DNA from: Planctomycetaceae bacterium UBA4732
GTDB lineage: Bacteria; Planctomycetota; Planctomycetia; Gemmatales; Gemmataceae
Assembly: GCA_002404095.1 (NCBI GenBank)
Contig: DHJA01000204.1
Location: 1-8,546 of the forward strand
DNA: 8,546 bases
Direction of reading: 5' to 3'
Of this stretch, positions 1 to 6,306 are shown piece by piece; position 1 is the first letter of the stretch; every line of letters starts with the position of its first letter. The position numbers and the translations under genes are program-made. A model generated the notes under the pieces. It saw only the letters and a list, made by a program, of their open reading frames with translations. It was not told where the DNA came from and did no database searches.

Positions 1-2
1 TG

Positions 3-32
3 CGCTTTAACGAACGGTATTGCGGCTAAACG
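3..32 (-). repeat. Degenerate copy of a dispersed short repeat
   Basis: Read on the minus strand, bases 32 to 22 give CGTTTAGCCGC, the same 11 bases that open the two better copies at 2991-3017 and 4335-4360. The far end begins with CGCT on the plus strand, as in the 2991 copy, but the middle has diverged. It may be a decayed copy or a chance partial match, so confidence is low. Confidence 0.3.
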
Positions 33-129
33 AATTCACTCGCCGCGCTGCTCTAGGCAAGCCGTATCGACTTGGGGTACGATGCCCCGCTGTCCCGCGG
101 CCTCATCGGTTGACTGAAAGGACGCAGTC

Positions 130-1389
130 ATGGACGTCTGCCTCTACGAAGATCGCGGCGCGGCCGACCTGGAACCGCTCACTTTGACGCGGCCCGTTTT
201 CGATCTCCTTTGCGGCCAATCCTCTCTCGCCGAGAAACAAGCTCGCCATTTCCAGGCGACCGTATGCAATGCCGTCGTCCGTCCGCATCTAGCGGATGTG
301 GTGCGCCTGCAATCGCCGGGCATGGCCGTCAACGACTTCGCCGCCACCGGCCTCGTGGTCGTCGTCAACGGCCGTTGGTTGCCGCCCGCCGCCATTGCCT
401 TGAACTTGTCCGGTCCCAGTGTCGGCGTAGTCGGCGATGAACCGGTTTACGCGGTGGTAGAGGCGAAGCAGTTCACGGCCCGCACGCCGGACGCCGTGGA
501 AGAACAGATGGAGCAATGGAAGGGATCGCTGCCGTGCCGCGATGCCGGCGGACGCCTCTTCCGTTGGCTATGGGAAATTGTCGCCCACAATGGCGACCAG
601 ATCATTGCCGACTGCGCGGCCACGGAATACCGACACGCGGTCGCCGGGGCGCAAGTCCTGCCCGCGCTGATCGGCCCCCGCGAGCGCCTGCGCTTGGACC
701 GCACAGCTCGCATCGACCCCTTCGTCGTGGCCGACCTGACGAACGGCCCCATAGTGATCGGGCCTGACGCGGTGGTGACGGCGTTCTCACGGCTGGAAGG
801 GCCGTGCGTCATCGGGCCGCGCAGCCGCGTCCACAGCGCCAACATCCGGGCAGGCACGACTATCGGCCCGGATTGTCGGGTAGGAGGCGAGATCGAATGC
901 AGCATTATCCAGGGTTGTAGCAACAAGGCGCATGAGGGCTTCCTGGGCCACTCTTACCTGGGCGAGTGGGTCAACCTCGGCGCCGGCACACAGACCAGCG
1001 ACCTGCGCAACGACTACGGCGAAGTGTCGGTGGTCGTCAACGGCCGATTGATTCGCACTGGCCAGAACAAAATCGGCTGCTTCCTCGGCGATCACACCAA
1101 GACCGCCGTTGGCACACTGCTGAACACCGGCACAAGCGTCGGCGCCTTCTGTAACCTGCTGCCCGATGGGTTGCTGCCGCGTCGCATCCCGTCATTCGTC
1201 CGCTGTCTGGAAGGGCGTTTGACGTATAATGACGATCTGGAAAATCAGCTTAATACCGCCGGTAGGGTGATGGCGCGACGGGGGCGCGAGTTGACGCCGG
1301 CTCACGAGGCGCTCTATCGGGCGGCGTTCGAGGAGACGGCCGTGGACCGCTTCGACGCGGAGCGGCGGGCGCTGCGGCGGAGCGCGTGA
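130..1389 (+). CDS. GlmU-like sugar nucleotidyltransferase with left-handed beta-helix acyltransferase domain
   Basis: The 419-residue protein resembles the alternative bacterial GlmU family (putative UDP-GlcNAc diphosphorylase / glucosamine-1-phosphate N-acetyltransferase), which would make UDP-GlcNAc for cell envelope sugars in the cytoplasm. Residues 1-180 look like the NTP_transf_4 type domain: an acidic start (EDRGAADLEPLTLTRPVFDL) replaces the usual glycine-rich LxGGxGTRM loop of classical GlmU. Residues 190-350 are a hexapeptide-repeat left-handed beta-helix (IGP, VIGPDA, VIGPRS, TIGPD), with the strongly conserved stretch around 268-305 (QGCSNKAHEGFLGHSYLGEW, then NLGAGTQTSDLRNDYG). 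Residues 380-419 are a basic helical tail, partly duplicated downstream at 1711-1845. The ATG is supported by AAAGGA at 117-122, 7 bases upstream. The exact substrate is not proven by sequence; a related sugar-1-phosphate is possible. Confidence 0.88.
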   Translation: MDVCLYEDRGAADLEPLTLTRPVFDLLCGQSSLAEKQARHFQATVCNAVVRPHLADVVRLQSPGMAVNDFAATGLVVVVNGRWLPPAAIALNLSGPSVGVVGDEPVYAVVEAKQFTARTPDAVEEQMEQWKGSLPCRDAGGRLFRWLWEIVAHNGDQIIADCAATEYRHAVAGAQVLPALIGPRERLRLDRTARIDPFVVADLTNGPIVIGPDAVVTAFSRLEGPCVIGPRSRVHSANIRAGTTIGPDCRVGGEIECSIIQGCSNKAHEGFLGHSYLGEWVNLGAGTQTSDLRNDYGEVSVVVNGRLIRTGQNKIGCFLGDHTKTAVGTLLNTGTSVGAFCNLLPDGLLPRRIPSFVRCLEGRLTYNDDLENQLNTAGRVMARRGRELTPAHEALYRAAFEETAVDRFDAERRALRRSA

Positions 1390-1425
1390 AGGCGTGGTAC
1401 CGGGATGTTCGACGGCTATACCGCC

Positions 1426-1653
1426 TCACTTCCACCGGGCCAGAGCGCTCCGCGCCTCGCGTGTGAGGGAGGCGTCGGGAGCGCCGTCGGCCAACTTCTC
1501 CAGCACCGCCTTGGCCGCCGGCGTGCCGGCCCATGCCAACACGCGCACGGCGCGAAGGCCGCGTCGCATGTCGGCCGACGGCCCGGCGGGCGCCAACCTC
1601 AGCAATTCCATGACGCGGCTCCGTTGCTCGGGCGGGCCGCTTTCGCGTTCCCT
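1426..1653 (-). pseudogene. C-terminal fragment of a WD40/HEAT-repeat type protein
   Basis: On the minus strand this stretch translates to about 75 residues ending in a proper TGA stop. Key pieces are RRGLRAVRVLAWAGTPAAKA, then VLEKLADGAP and LTREARSALARW. This matches, from memory, the C-terminal signature of long planctomycetal WD40 proteins (LRAVEVLE-GTPEA-LLEALA-GAP-LTREAKAAL). No start codon or preceding domain exists: upstream the frame runs straight into antisense of two other gene shreds (1665-1845). I infer a relic of a once much longer gene, cut off at about 1653. It has no expression signals of its own and is probably not functional. Family assignment is by pattern recognition, not by a search. 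Confidence 0.6.
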
Positions 1654-1664
1654 TGTCGCATCGC

Positions 1665-1705
1665 CGACTACGGCATCGCCCCCGAACGCGTTTATGGATC
1701 GTACA
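1665..1705 (+). pseudogene. 41-base fragment of the Gfo/Idh/MocA oxidoreductase gene
   Basis: Bases 1665-1705 match 3274-3314 inside the oxidoreductase gene with 39 of 41 bases identical. The first 26 are identical, and the two differences (T for C at 1691 and 1695) include one substitution and one silent change. The encoded residues [13 protein letters not shown] correspond to residues 58-70 of the intact protein, with A66 changed to V. On the left it abuts the WD40/HEAT fragment, and on the right the duplicated GlmU-like tail. It is too short to be functional and is annotated as a relic of a duplication or rearrangement. Confidence 0.75.
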
Positions 1706-1710
1706 AGGTG

Positions 1711-1845
1711 GTAATGGCGCGACGGCCGCGCGAGTTGACGCCGGCCCACGAGGCGCTGTATCAGGCGGTGTTCGGTGAGACGGCCTTGGACCGCCGCGGC
1801 GCCGTCCTCCAGGCGGAACGGCGGGCGCTGCGGCGGAGTGCACGA
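1711..1845 (+). pseudogene. Duplicated 3' end of the GlmU-like gene, stop codon lost
   Basis: The stretch encodes VMARRPRELTPAHEALYQAV and then a segment ending in AERRALRRSA. This is a second copy of residues 380-419 of the GlmU-like protein (bases 1267-1389). The copy carries a 12-base in-frame insertion (residues around GAVLQ). The TGA stop of the original corresponds to CGA at 1843-1845, so the frame reads through to 1950. No start, ribosome binding site or catalytic domain precedes it. It is in frame with the oxidoreductase shred immediately upstream, which keeps an accidental ORF open from 1405 to 1950. Most likely a pseudogene fragment from a tandem duplication. Confidence 0.75.
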
Positions 1846-1855
1846 ACACGATGCT

Positions 1856-2353
1856 TCAGCGAGCGGCGGGATTTATCCCCGCCGGCCCGCCCCCTGATCC
1901 AAGCCGCGCTTGCCTTAGCTGTTCGGAAATCACCAGCAGACTGGCGTTGACCTGTCGCAAAGTCGCGCGGCGTGACGCCAGGATCAGGAAGACGGTACAG
2001 AGCGCCGCGATCGCCATGACCGCGACCGAAAAGCCGATGACCAGGGTGCCCATTTCAAACGCCACCAACAATTGATGTTGGATGGCGTCGCGCTCCGCCT
2101 GAGTGCCGTTGCCTGCTTCGATGTCGCGCCACGAGTGCGCCTGCGCCGGGAAAATCAACCCAAAGTTGACCAGATCGAGCAGAATGAGTGCGGTCGCCAG
2201 CAGCCAGACGCCGGCCGTCAGGCCGGTCAGCCGTCGCACCCGGCGGCGGTCGCGCTCTAGCACTTTTTGGGTAAGCCCCTGTGTGTCGGGGACGGCGGCG
2301 AGTTCCGTCGCGCTCATGTTCAGGAGGGCTTTGCCTAGTTCTATTTCATTCAC
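1856..2353 (-). CDS. Two-TM membrane protein, likely partner of the adjacent ECF sigma factor
   Basis: The 165-residue protein has a charged N-terminus (residues 1-42, with RDRRRVRR at 34-41). Two hydrophobic helices follow at about 43-70 and 102-126, separated by an acidic/polar loop (SWRDIEAGNGTQAERD). A cytoplasmic tail with a helical LRQVNASLLVISEQLRQAR segment completes it. The start is GTG at 2353, inside the last codons of the sigma gene (8-base overlap). A GGAAAGG at about 2364-2370 gives a plausible ribosome binding site. An overlapping partner of a sigma factor is often its regulator, so an anti-sigma-like role is inferred. No zinc-binding HxxxCxxC anti-sigma motif is present, so it is not a classical ZAS protein. 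The final residues GPAGINPAAR are encoded by a palindromic element (1864-1884), suggesting the end was altered by repeat insertion. Confidence 0.78.
   Translation of the reverse strand: MNEIELGKALLNMSATELAAVPDTQGLTQKVLERDRRRVRRLTGLTAGVWLLATALILLDLVNFGLIFPAQAHSWRDIEAGNGTQAERDAIQHQLLVAFEMGTLVIGFSVAVMAIAALCTVFLILASRRATLRQVNASLLVISEQLRQARLGSGGGPAGINPAAR
1864..1884. repeat. Palindromic element at the 3' end of the membrane protein gene
   Basis: A perfect 7-bp stem (CGGCGGG at 1864-1870, CCCGCCG at 1878-1884) encloses the 7-base loop ATTTATC. It lies inside the last codons of the minus-strand gene. It could act as an RNA hairpin near the transcript end, but no T-run follows, so I do not call it an intrinsic terminator. 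It resembles short GC-rich palindromes dispersed in planctomycete genomes (from memory). Confidence 0.5.
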
Positions 2354-2900
2354 GATTGTTCATCCTTTCCAGCACGCGGCGAAGCGCGCGTTTGGCGTAA
2401 TGGATACGAGACCGGACTGTGCCGAGCGGACTGCCGACGACTTGGGCGACGTCCTCATAGCTCATCCCTTCCAGAAAGCGCAGCACCAAGACTTCCCGGT
2501 GTTCTGGGGCGAGTTCGATTAGCGCGGCGTGGACGCGCTCGGCGTCGGCCGTCGAGTAATCCTCGTCGTCGGAACCATCCGCCAAGTCGTCCTCGGCGAG
2601 CGGACGCGACGGGCGCGGCTTGTTGCGATGGCGCAGCGCCGTCCGATTACGGGCGATACGGTACAGCCATGCCGGAAACGCCGCGGGGTCAGCTAGGCGA
2701 GGCGCCGCCCGGAACACGTCGAACCAAACTTGCTGAAGTACACCTTCGACGTCCGCCTTTCCATCGCCGAGCATTTTCCACAGGTAATAGCGCAGGCGCG
2801 GAGTGTAACGCTCGACCAGGGCCGTAAACGCGGCCTCGTCCCCGGTCTGGCACCGGAGGACCAACAGGCGTTCATACAGTTGATCCGCCGGGTCGCTCAT
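2346..2900 (-). CDS. ECF-type RNA polymerase sigma factor
   Basis: The 184-residue protein has the ECF (sigma-70 family, group 4) layout. Region 2 spans about residues 20-92 (DEAAFTALVERYTPRLRYYL, then the VEGVLQQVWFDVFR and FPAWLYRIARNR signatures that contact core polymerase and the -10 element). An acidic linker runs from about 100 to 118 (AEDDLADGSDDEDY). Region 4 spans about 124-178, with a helix-turn-helix (LAPEHREVLVLRFLEGMSYE, then VAQVVGSPLGTVRSRIHYAK) for the -35 element. It directs RNA polymerase to a small regulon in the cytoplasm. The ATG at 2900 has only a weak ribosome binding site (CTGGA). The stop overlaps the GTG start of the two-TM protein by 8 bases, implying translational coupling. 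The gene is divergent from the oxidoreductase, with 203 bases between them. Confidence 0.93.
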   Translation of the reverse strand: MSDPADQLYERLLVLRCQTGDEAAFTALVERYTPRLRYYLWKMLGDGKADVEGVLQQVWFDVFRAAPRLADPAAFPAWLYRIARNRTALRHRNKPRPSRPLAEDDLADGSDDEDYSTADAERVHAALIELAPEHREVLVLRFLEGMSYEDVAQVVGSPLGTVRSRIHYAKRALRRVLERMNNRE

Positions 2901-2990
2901 TCCAGACTCGGTTCGATGACAAGTAAGACCACGCTGGAAGAAAGGTTGCGCGCGCGGAGGGAAAAGTTCAACGGCGCGGAGAAATCCTCG

Positions 2991-3017
2991 CGCTCCCCTG
3001 CCGGGTCGCGGCTAAAC
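2991..3017 (-). repeat. Dispersed ~26-base repeat, copy upstream of the oxidoreductase gene
   Basis: The minus strand reads GTTTAGCCGCGACCCG, then GCA, then GGGGAGCG. The copy at 4335-4360 on the plus strand has the same first 16 and last 8 bases, with AA in place of GCA. It lies in the 203-base gap between the sigma factor start and the oxidoreductase start, where I see no gene and no convincing promoter. It forms an inverted pair with the 4335 copy around the oxidoreductase gene. Confidence 0.7.
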
Positions 3018-3103
3018 GTCTTGCGCCCCGCGCCACGCGCCCTTCCCGCGACTACAACAAATACAAGAGTTTTTCCCCGACCGACACGAAAGGAACCGAC
3101 GGC

Positions 3104-4306
3104 ATGGCCCTCAACGCACCCCTGAATCGCAAACTTCGCATGGGCCTTATCGGCGGCGGCCAAGGCTCTTTCATCGGCCGCGTTCATAGCATCGCCGCCG
3201 TCATGGACCACCGCGCCGCCCTTGTCGCAGGCGCATTGTCGGCTGACCCCGCCAAGGCCAAGGCTTCCGCCCCCGACTACGGCATCGCCCCCGAACGCGC
3301 TTACGGATCGTACATGGAGATGGTCGCCGCGGAGAAGAAACTTCCCGAGAGCGAGCGCATCGACTTCGTTTCCATCGCCACGCCCAATAATACGCATTTT
3401 GAGATCGCCAAAGCCTTCGCCGAGGCCGGCTTCAACGTCATGTGCGATAAGCCGATGACGTTCGACCTCGCCCAGGCCGAGGAATTGGCGAAGGTCGTGC
3501 AGAAGGCCGGCGTCGTCTTCGGCGTCACCCACAATTACACCGGCTATCCGCTGGTGCGCCAGGCCCGCGACATGATTCACGCCGGCGAGCTGGGCGAGAT
3601 TCACGCCGTCCGCGCTTGCTACATCCAGGGTTGGCTTCGCACCCGGCAGGAGCGCGGCGGCGCCCTGGAGAAGCAGGCAAGCTGGCGCACCGACCCGAAG
3701 AAGTCGGGCGCCGCCGGCTGTTTCGGCGACATCGGCACACACGCCTACAACCTCGGCCGTTTCATGACCGGCCTGCTGCCCGATCAGGTGTCGTGCCACT
3801 TCAAGACCGCCGTGCCGGGCCGCGAGCTGGAGGACTACGGGACGGCCGTCATCAAGTACACGAACCACGCGCTCGGCACGGTCACGGCGTCGCAGATTTC
3901 GCACGGCCGGGAGAACGACCTCTGGATCGAGGTGGACGGCGCCAAAGCCTCTCTGGAATGGCATCAAGAGGAGCCGAACAAGCTCTTCGTCCGCAAGGGC
4001 GGCCAGCCTCATCAGATTTACACGCGCAACCCGAACGCCGATTACATGACGCCGACGGCCAAGGGGTCGTGCCGGCTGCCGAGCGGCCATCCCGAGGCGT
4101 TTTTCGAGGCGTTCGCCAACGTCTACGACGCCGCCTTCGACGACATGGCGCGCCGGGCCGTCGGTCAGAAGTTCGACGCCGCTCACAGCCTGTATCCCAA
4201 CATCCAGGACGGCGTGGACGGCATGAACTTCATCACGCAATGCGTGGCCAGCGCGTCGAAAGACGGACAATGGTTGTCGCTGAAACATGCGGCGTGTCGG
4301 GCGTAG
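3104..4306 (+). CDS. Gfo/Idh/MocA family NAD(P)-dependent oxidoreductase
   Basis: The 400-residue protein has a Rossmann nucleotide-binding fold at the N-terminus with [12 protein letters not shown] at residues 14-25. The family's EKP-like dinucleotide/substrate motif appears as CDKP at 114-117 (K116). The catalytic pair DxxxH is seen as GDIGTH (D209, H213). The C-terminal beta-sheet domain (about 145-360) includes [20 protein letters not shown] and the late [14 protein letters not shown] (328-341). Length and motif order are normal for the family, which oxidises or reduces sugars, inositols and related polyols. There is no signal peptide, so the enzyme is cytoplasmic. AAAGGA at 3089-3094 lies 9 bases before the ATG. 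Substrate cannot be read from the sequence and no sugar-transport genes adjoin it. A 41-base copy of its codons 58-70 sits at 1665-1705. Confidence 0.93.
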   Translation: MALNAPLNRKLRMGLIGGGQGSFIGRVHSIAAVMDHRAALVAGALSADPAKAKASAPDYGIAPERAYGSYMEMVAAEKKLPESERIDFVSIATPNNTHFEIAKAFAEAGFNVMCDKPMTFDLAQAEELAKVVQKAGVVFGVTHNYTGYPLVRQARDMIHAGELGEIHAVRACYIQGWLRTRQERGGALEKQASWRTDPKKSGAAGCFGDIGTHAYNLGRFMTGLLPDQVSCHFKTAVPGRELEDYGTAVIKYTNHALGTVTASQISHGRENDLWIEVDGAKASLEWHQEEPNKLFVRKGGQPHQIYTRNPNADYMTPTAKGSCRLPSGHPEAFFEAFANVYDAAFDDMARRAVGQKFDAAHSLYPNIQDGVDGMNFITQCVASASKDGQWLSLKHAACRA

Positions 4307-4334
4307 CGATTTTCCGGGCGAAATAACCGATGTT

Positions 4335-4360
4335 GTTTAGCCGCGACCCGAAGGGGAGCG
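4335..4360 (+). repeat. Dispersed ~26-base repeat, copy downstream of the oxidoreductase gene
   Basis: The plus strand reads GTTTAGCCGCGACCCG, AA, GGGGAGCG, the inverted counterpart of the 2991-3017 element. The core CCC-GAA-GGG can form a small hairpin. It begins 29 bases after the oxidoreductase stop. The sequence resembles a short intergenic repeat common in some planctomycetes (from memory). Between it and the next gene start at 4498 I see nothing else that looks like a gene. Confidence 0.7.
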
Positions 4361-4482
4361 TGGAGGGCTACGTTGATCGCTTGCGGGTCGTGCAGGATCG
4401 CGGTAGGATTCGGGGCATGAAGCCAACCGTCGTCGGCTATGCTTGCGACGGGCGCAATCTAATAACAAGTTCGGTGGCGCAA

Positions 4483-4490
4483 AGGGAGGT
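4483..4490 (+). promoter_or_regulatory. Strong Shine-Dalgarno that fixes the start at 4498
   Basis: AGGGAGGT lies 7 bases before the ATG at 4498. The same frame is open from an ATG at 4330, but that start lies at the edge of the dispersed repeat (4335-4360) and has no ribosome binding site, so the short 83-residue form is preferred. Confidence 0.7.
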
Positions 4491-4497
4491 GCAGACT

Positions 4498-4749
4498 ATG
4501 CGTTGGGGCAACTGGGTGTTCGATCAGAAAAACCTCACGCTGCCCCACTCATCTGAGGGATACGAGATCGACTTGGAGAAAATCCACTCCAGCGCGGCGA
4601 TCCTCGACTGGATTTTCCAGATCCAGAGCAAGGCGTGGGCGGATGAGAAGACCATGCATGACCTTCTGCGGGCCTTTGATGGCATCCTAGACCCGCAGTC
4701 CAATTACTGTTCGGGTGAGCGGGACATTCGTACTGATGGCGAGAAGTGA
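4498..4749 (+). CDS. Small conserved-looking hypothetical protein
   Basis: The 83-residue product starts MRWGNWVFDQKNLTL, then YEIDLEKIHSSAAILDWIFQ, then DLLRAFDGILDPQSNYCSGE. No signal peptide or membrane segment is visible; it appears to be a soluble alpha/beta protein with a central amphipathic helix. From memory, short proteins with the pattern YEIDLE...LDWI...W...DLVRALDDLLDPQ occur as orphans in several bacterial genomes, often with no assigned function, so I propose none. It stands alone between the oxidoreductase and the convergent kinase. The stretch after its stop (4750-4940) holds an imperfect inverted repeat. Its lower GC and less biased codon use relative to neighbours hint at possible acquisition by transfer. 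Confidence 0.7.
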   Translation: MRWGNWVFDQKNLTLPHSSEGYEIDLEKIHSSAAILDWIFQIQSKAWADEKTMHDLLRAFDGILDPQSNYCSGERDIRTDGEK

Positions 4750-4758
4750 ACAAGGCGG

Positions 4759-4866
4759 AACAAAGCGCTGCACCTGACCGGCCACGCGAATCACTTTCGC
4801 GCGCGTCATTACGGCTTCTCCCGCGTGAGCTGGCTGCTGAGTTTGGTAGATCCGACGCTAGTTAGC
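4759..4866. other. Structured intergenic element, possibly attC-like
   Basis: Nested imperfect complementarity is visible. AACAAA at 4759-4764 faces TTTGGT at 4842-4847 (one mismatch). CCGG at 4778-4781 faces CTGG at 4830-4833 (one G-T pair), and CACGCG at 4783-4788 faces CGCGTG at 4822-4827. An alternative inner hairpin pairs CGCGAA (4785-4790) with TTCGCG (4796-4801). A GTTAG at 4861-4865 closes the region. The bulged long-hairpin architecture directly after a small orphan gene recalls integron attC sites. However, the canonical inverse core RYYYAAC is absent, the last core reads GTTAGCC rather than GTTRRRY, and no integrase is in the window. Tentative. Confidence 0.25.
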
Positions 4867-4940
4867 CTGATCTGGCATTGCTGCGGACAGTTGAAACTAT
4901 GGAGGCGCTCGCGCGTGACGGCGGGAACCAGGGGTTCGAC

Positions 4941-6287
4941 TCAAAGCAATCTCCGCGCCTCCTCCTGACACGCTTTCGCCAGTTCCTGCAATTTCAAACC
5001 GCGATAACACCTATAAAGGTCCGACAAGGCGGCGGCGTAATCTCCCTTCGCCAGCAATGAATGCTGACGCTGTACGTCGCGTAATTGCTCTAGGCATTCC
5101 CGCGCCGCCGTCAGGTCGCCGCGGCCGACATAGGCTTGGCCCAGCGTGCGCAGCGTGCGGGCGCCCATGCAGTCTAGCACGGCCCACTCAGCGGGCCGGT
5201 GGACGTCCAGCCGGTCGATGACCTGATCGTACTGCTTGCCGGCCAACAACCGACGCACTTCGCGGAAAAGTCGATTCGTTTCCTCGTCGGCCTCTTTCCG
5301 TAGGGCAGCCGACTCGCTCCGCGAGTCGGTTGGCGCCGGCGAAGCCGGCGCACCACTCTCCTCCGGCAATTCGCCCCCCGCCTCGCACGTCTCGATCGCG
5401 TTCAACAGTTTGCCGGCGTCCGCGAGGCGCCGCGCCGGGTCGGTCTCCAGGCAGCGCAAGATCAGCGCATCGAGCCATTGGTAGTCATTGCGGATCTCAT
5501 TTTGCACTTCCGAAGGCGGCGGAAAGCGCAGCGACTCTTTGAGCCGATAGTGTTCGTCACGGTTATCGCTCTTGTCGTCGGTGGACCACGGGACGGAAAG
5601 GTGCGGCCCGCCTCCGGTGAACAATTCGTACATCAAAAGACCGAGACTATAAACATCCGAGGTGGGCGTGGAGCGGCCTTGAAGGGTTTCCGGCGCCATG
5701 TAGGTGAAGGTGCCGAATGAGCCGGGCGCGAAGCCAAGGCGGCGGTCGGCGAAGGCGGCCAAGCCGAAGTCCACGACGCGCACGACGCCGCGACGGTCCA
5801 CGAGGATGTTGTCGGGCTTGAGATCGCGGTGAACGGCGCCCTGGCTGTGGACCAAGGCCATCGCCCGGCAAATTTGCTTCAGACAGCGCAAGCCAATCGC
5901 CACGCTGACGCGGCCGGCCGCCCGCATGTGCGACAACAACGGCGCCCCCTGAACGTATTCCATGACGATGTAGGCGCGGTCTTCGTGTTCGGGCAGCAGG
6001 CCCATGTCGAAAATTTGCACGAGATGGCGCCGGCCGTCGTGATCGCCGGACGCGAGGAGCCGGGCCAGCATGAGGGCGTCGCCGAACAGGTGCGGCGCCG
6101 TTTCCTCGGTGAGGCCGGTTTGGCGCGACACCTTGACGGCCACCGGCCGCACAAACTGACCGAAGAAGTATTGCTCGGCGCGGAAGACAGTCCCGAATGC
6201 GCCGCCGGCCTGCACTTCGACCAGCTTGTATTTGCCGGCGAGTGTTTGACCGAGAAGACGTTGTTCAAAAGGTGGGATGCGTTCCAC
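4941..6287 (-). CDS. Soluble Hanks-type serine/threonine protein kinase with C-terminal TPR-like region
   Basis: The 448-residue protein carries a complete kinase domain at about residues 20-300. It has a glycine-rich loop (QAGGAFGTVFRA, 26-37), VAVK with ATP-binding K52, HRDLKPDN (153-160, catalytic D155, RD-type), DFG (173-175), APE (198-200) and SDVYSLG (210-216). It should phosphorylate Ser/Thr of unknown targets. A proline/serine-rich linker (about 305-330) leads to a helical region (about 333-448) resembling tetratricopeptide repeats (LFREVRRLLAGKQYDQVIDR, then LGQAYVGRGDLTAARECLEQ), probably for protein binding. No transmembrane helix follows the kinase, unlike many bacterial PASTA-type kinases. 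The start is GTG at 6287: no in-frame ATG exists between it and the upstream stop, and the kinase fold begins soon after. The linker is encoded by two palindromes (5309-5351). Confidence 0.93.
   Translation of the reverse strand: MERIPPFEQRLLGQTLAGKYKLVEVQAGGAFGTVFRAEQYFFGQFVRPVAVKVSRQTGLTEETAPHLFGDALMLARLLASGDHDGRRHLVQIFDMGLLPEHEDRAYIVMEYVQGAPLLSHMRAAGRVSVAIGLRCLKQICRAMALVHSQGAVHRDLKPDNILVDRRGVVRVVDFGLAAFADRRLGFAPGSFGTFTYMAPETLQGRSTPTSDVYSLGLLMYELFTGGGPHLSVPWSTDDKSDNRDEHYRLKESLRFPPPSEVQNEIRNDYQWLDALILRCLETDPARRLADAGKLLNAIETCEAGGELPEESGAPASPAPTDSRSESAALRKEADEETNRLFREVRRLLAGKQYDQVIDRLDVHRPAEWAVLDCMGARTLRTLGQAYVGRGDLTAARECLEQLRDVQRQHSLLAKGDYAAALSDLYRCYRGLKLQELAKACQEEARRLL
5309..5351. repeat. 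Two adjacent perfect palindromes inside the kinase gene
   Basis: The first pairs CCGACTCGC (5309-5317) with GCGAGTCGG (5321-5329) across the loop TCC. The second pairs GCGCCGGC (5333-5340) with GCCGGCGC (5344-5351) across the loop GAA. They are 3 bases apart. On the coding strand they specify residues 313-327 (APASPAPTDSRSESA), a disordered linker between the kinase and TPR-like regions. Perfect 9-bp and 8-bp stems with 3-base loops are typical of REP-like mobile palindromes, and their phase keeps the reading frame open. Confidence 0.75.
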
Positions 6288-6306
6288 GGTGCGTCTCGAC
6301 GCGGGG

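Noticed and set aside
74..88. Small hairpin GGGG...CCCC and TACGAT as a possible -10 before the GlmU-like gene
   Set aside because: The stem is only 4 bp and there is no matching -35 element, so this is not strong enough to call a promoter or terminator.
1405..1950. 181-codon plus-strand ORF across the debris zone
   Set aside because: It has no ribosome binding site and is stitched from antisense of the WD40 fragment, the oxidoreductase shred and the duplicated GlmU-like tail; the frame is open only by chance.
2897..4288. 463-codon open frame on the minus strand opposite the oxidoreductase gene
   Set aside because: It is antisense to a gene with clear family motifs and shows no domain of its own. 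Long antisense frames are common in GC-rich coding DNA.
4330..4497. N-terminal extension of the small hypothetical protein starting at 4330
   Set aside because: The extension reads through the dispersed repeat at 4335-4360 and lacks a ribosome binding site, whereas ATG 4498 has AGGGAGGT at ideal spacing.
4920..4960. tRNA-like T-arm sequence (GGTTCGACTC)
   Set aside because: The flanking bases do not pair to form a T stem, and no acceptor, D or anticodon arm is visible upstream.
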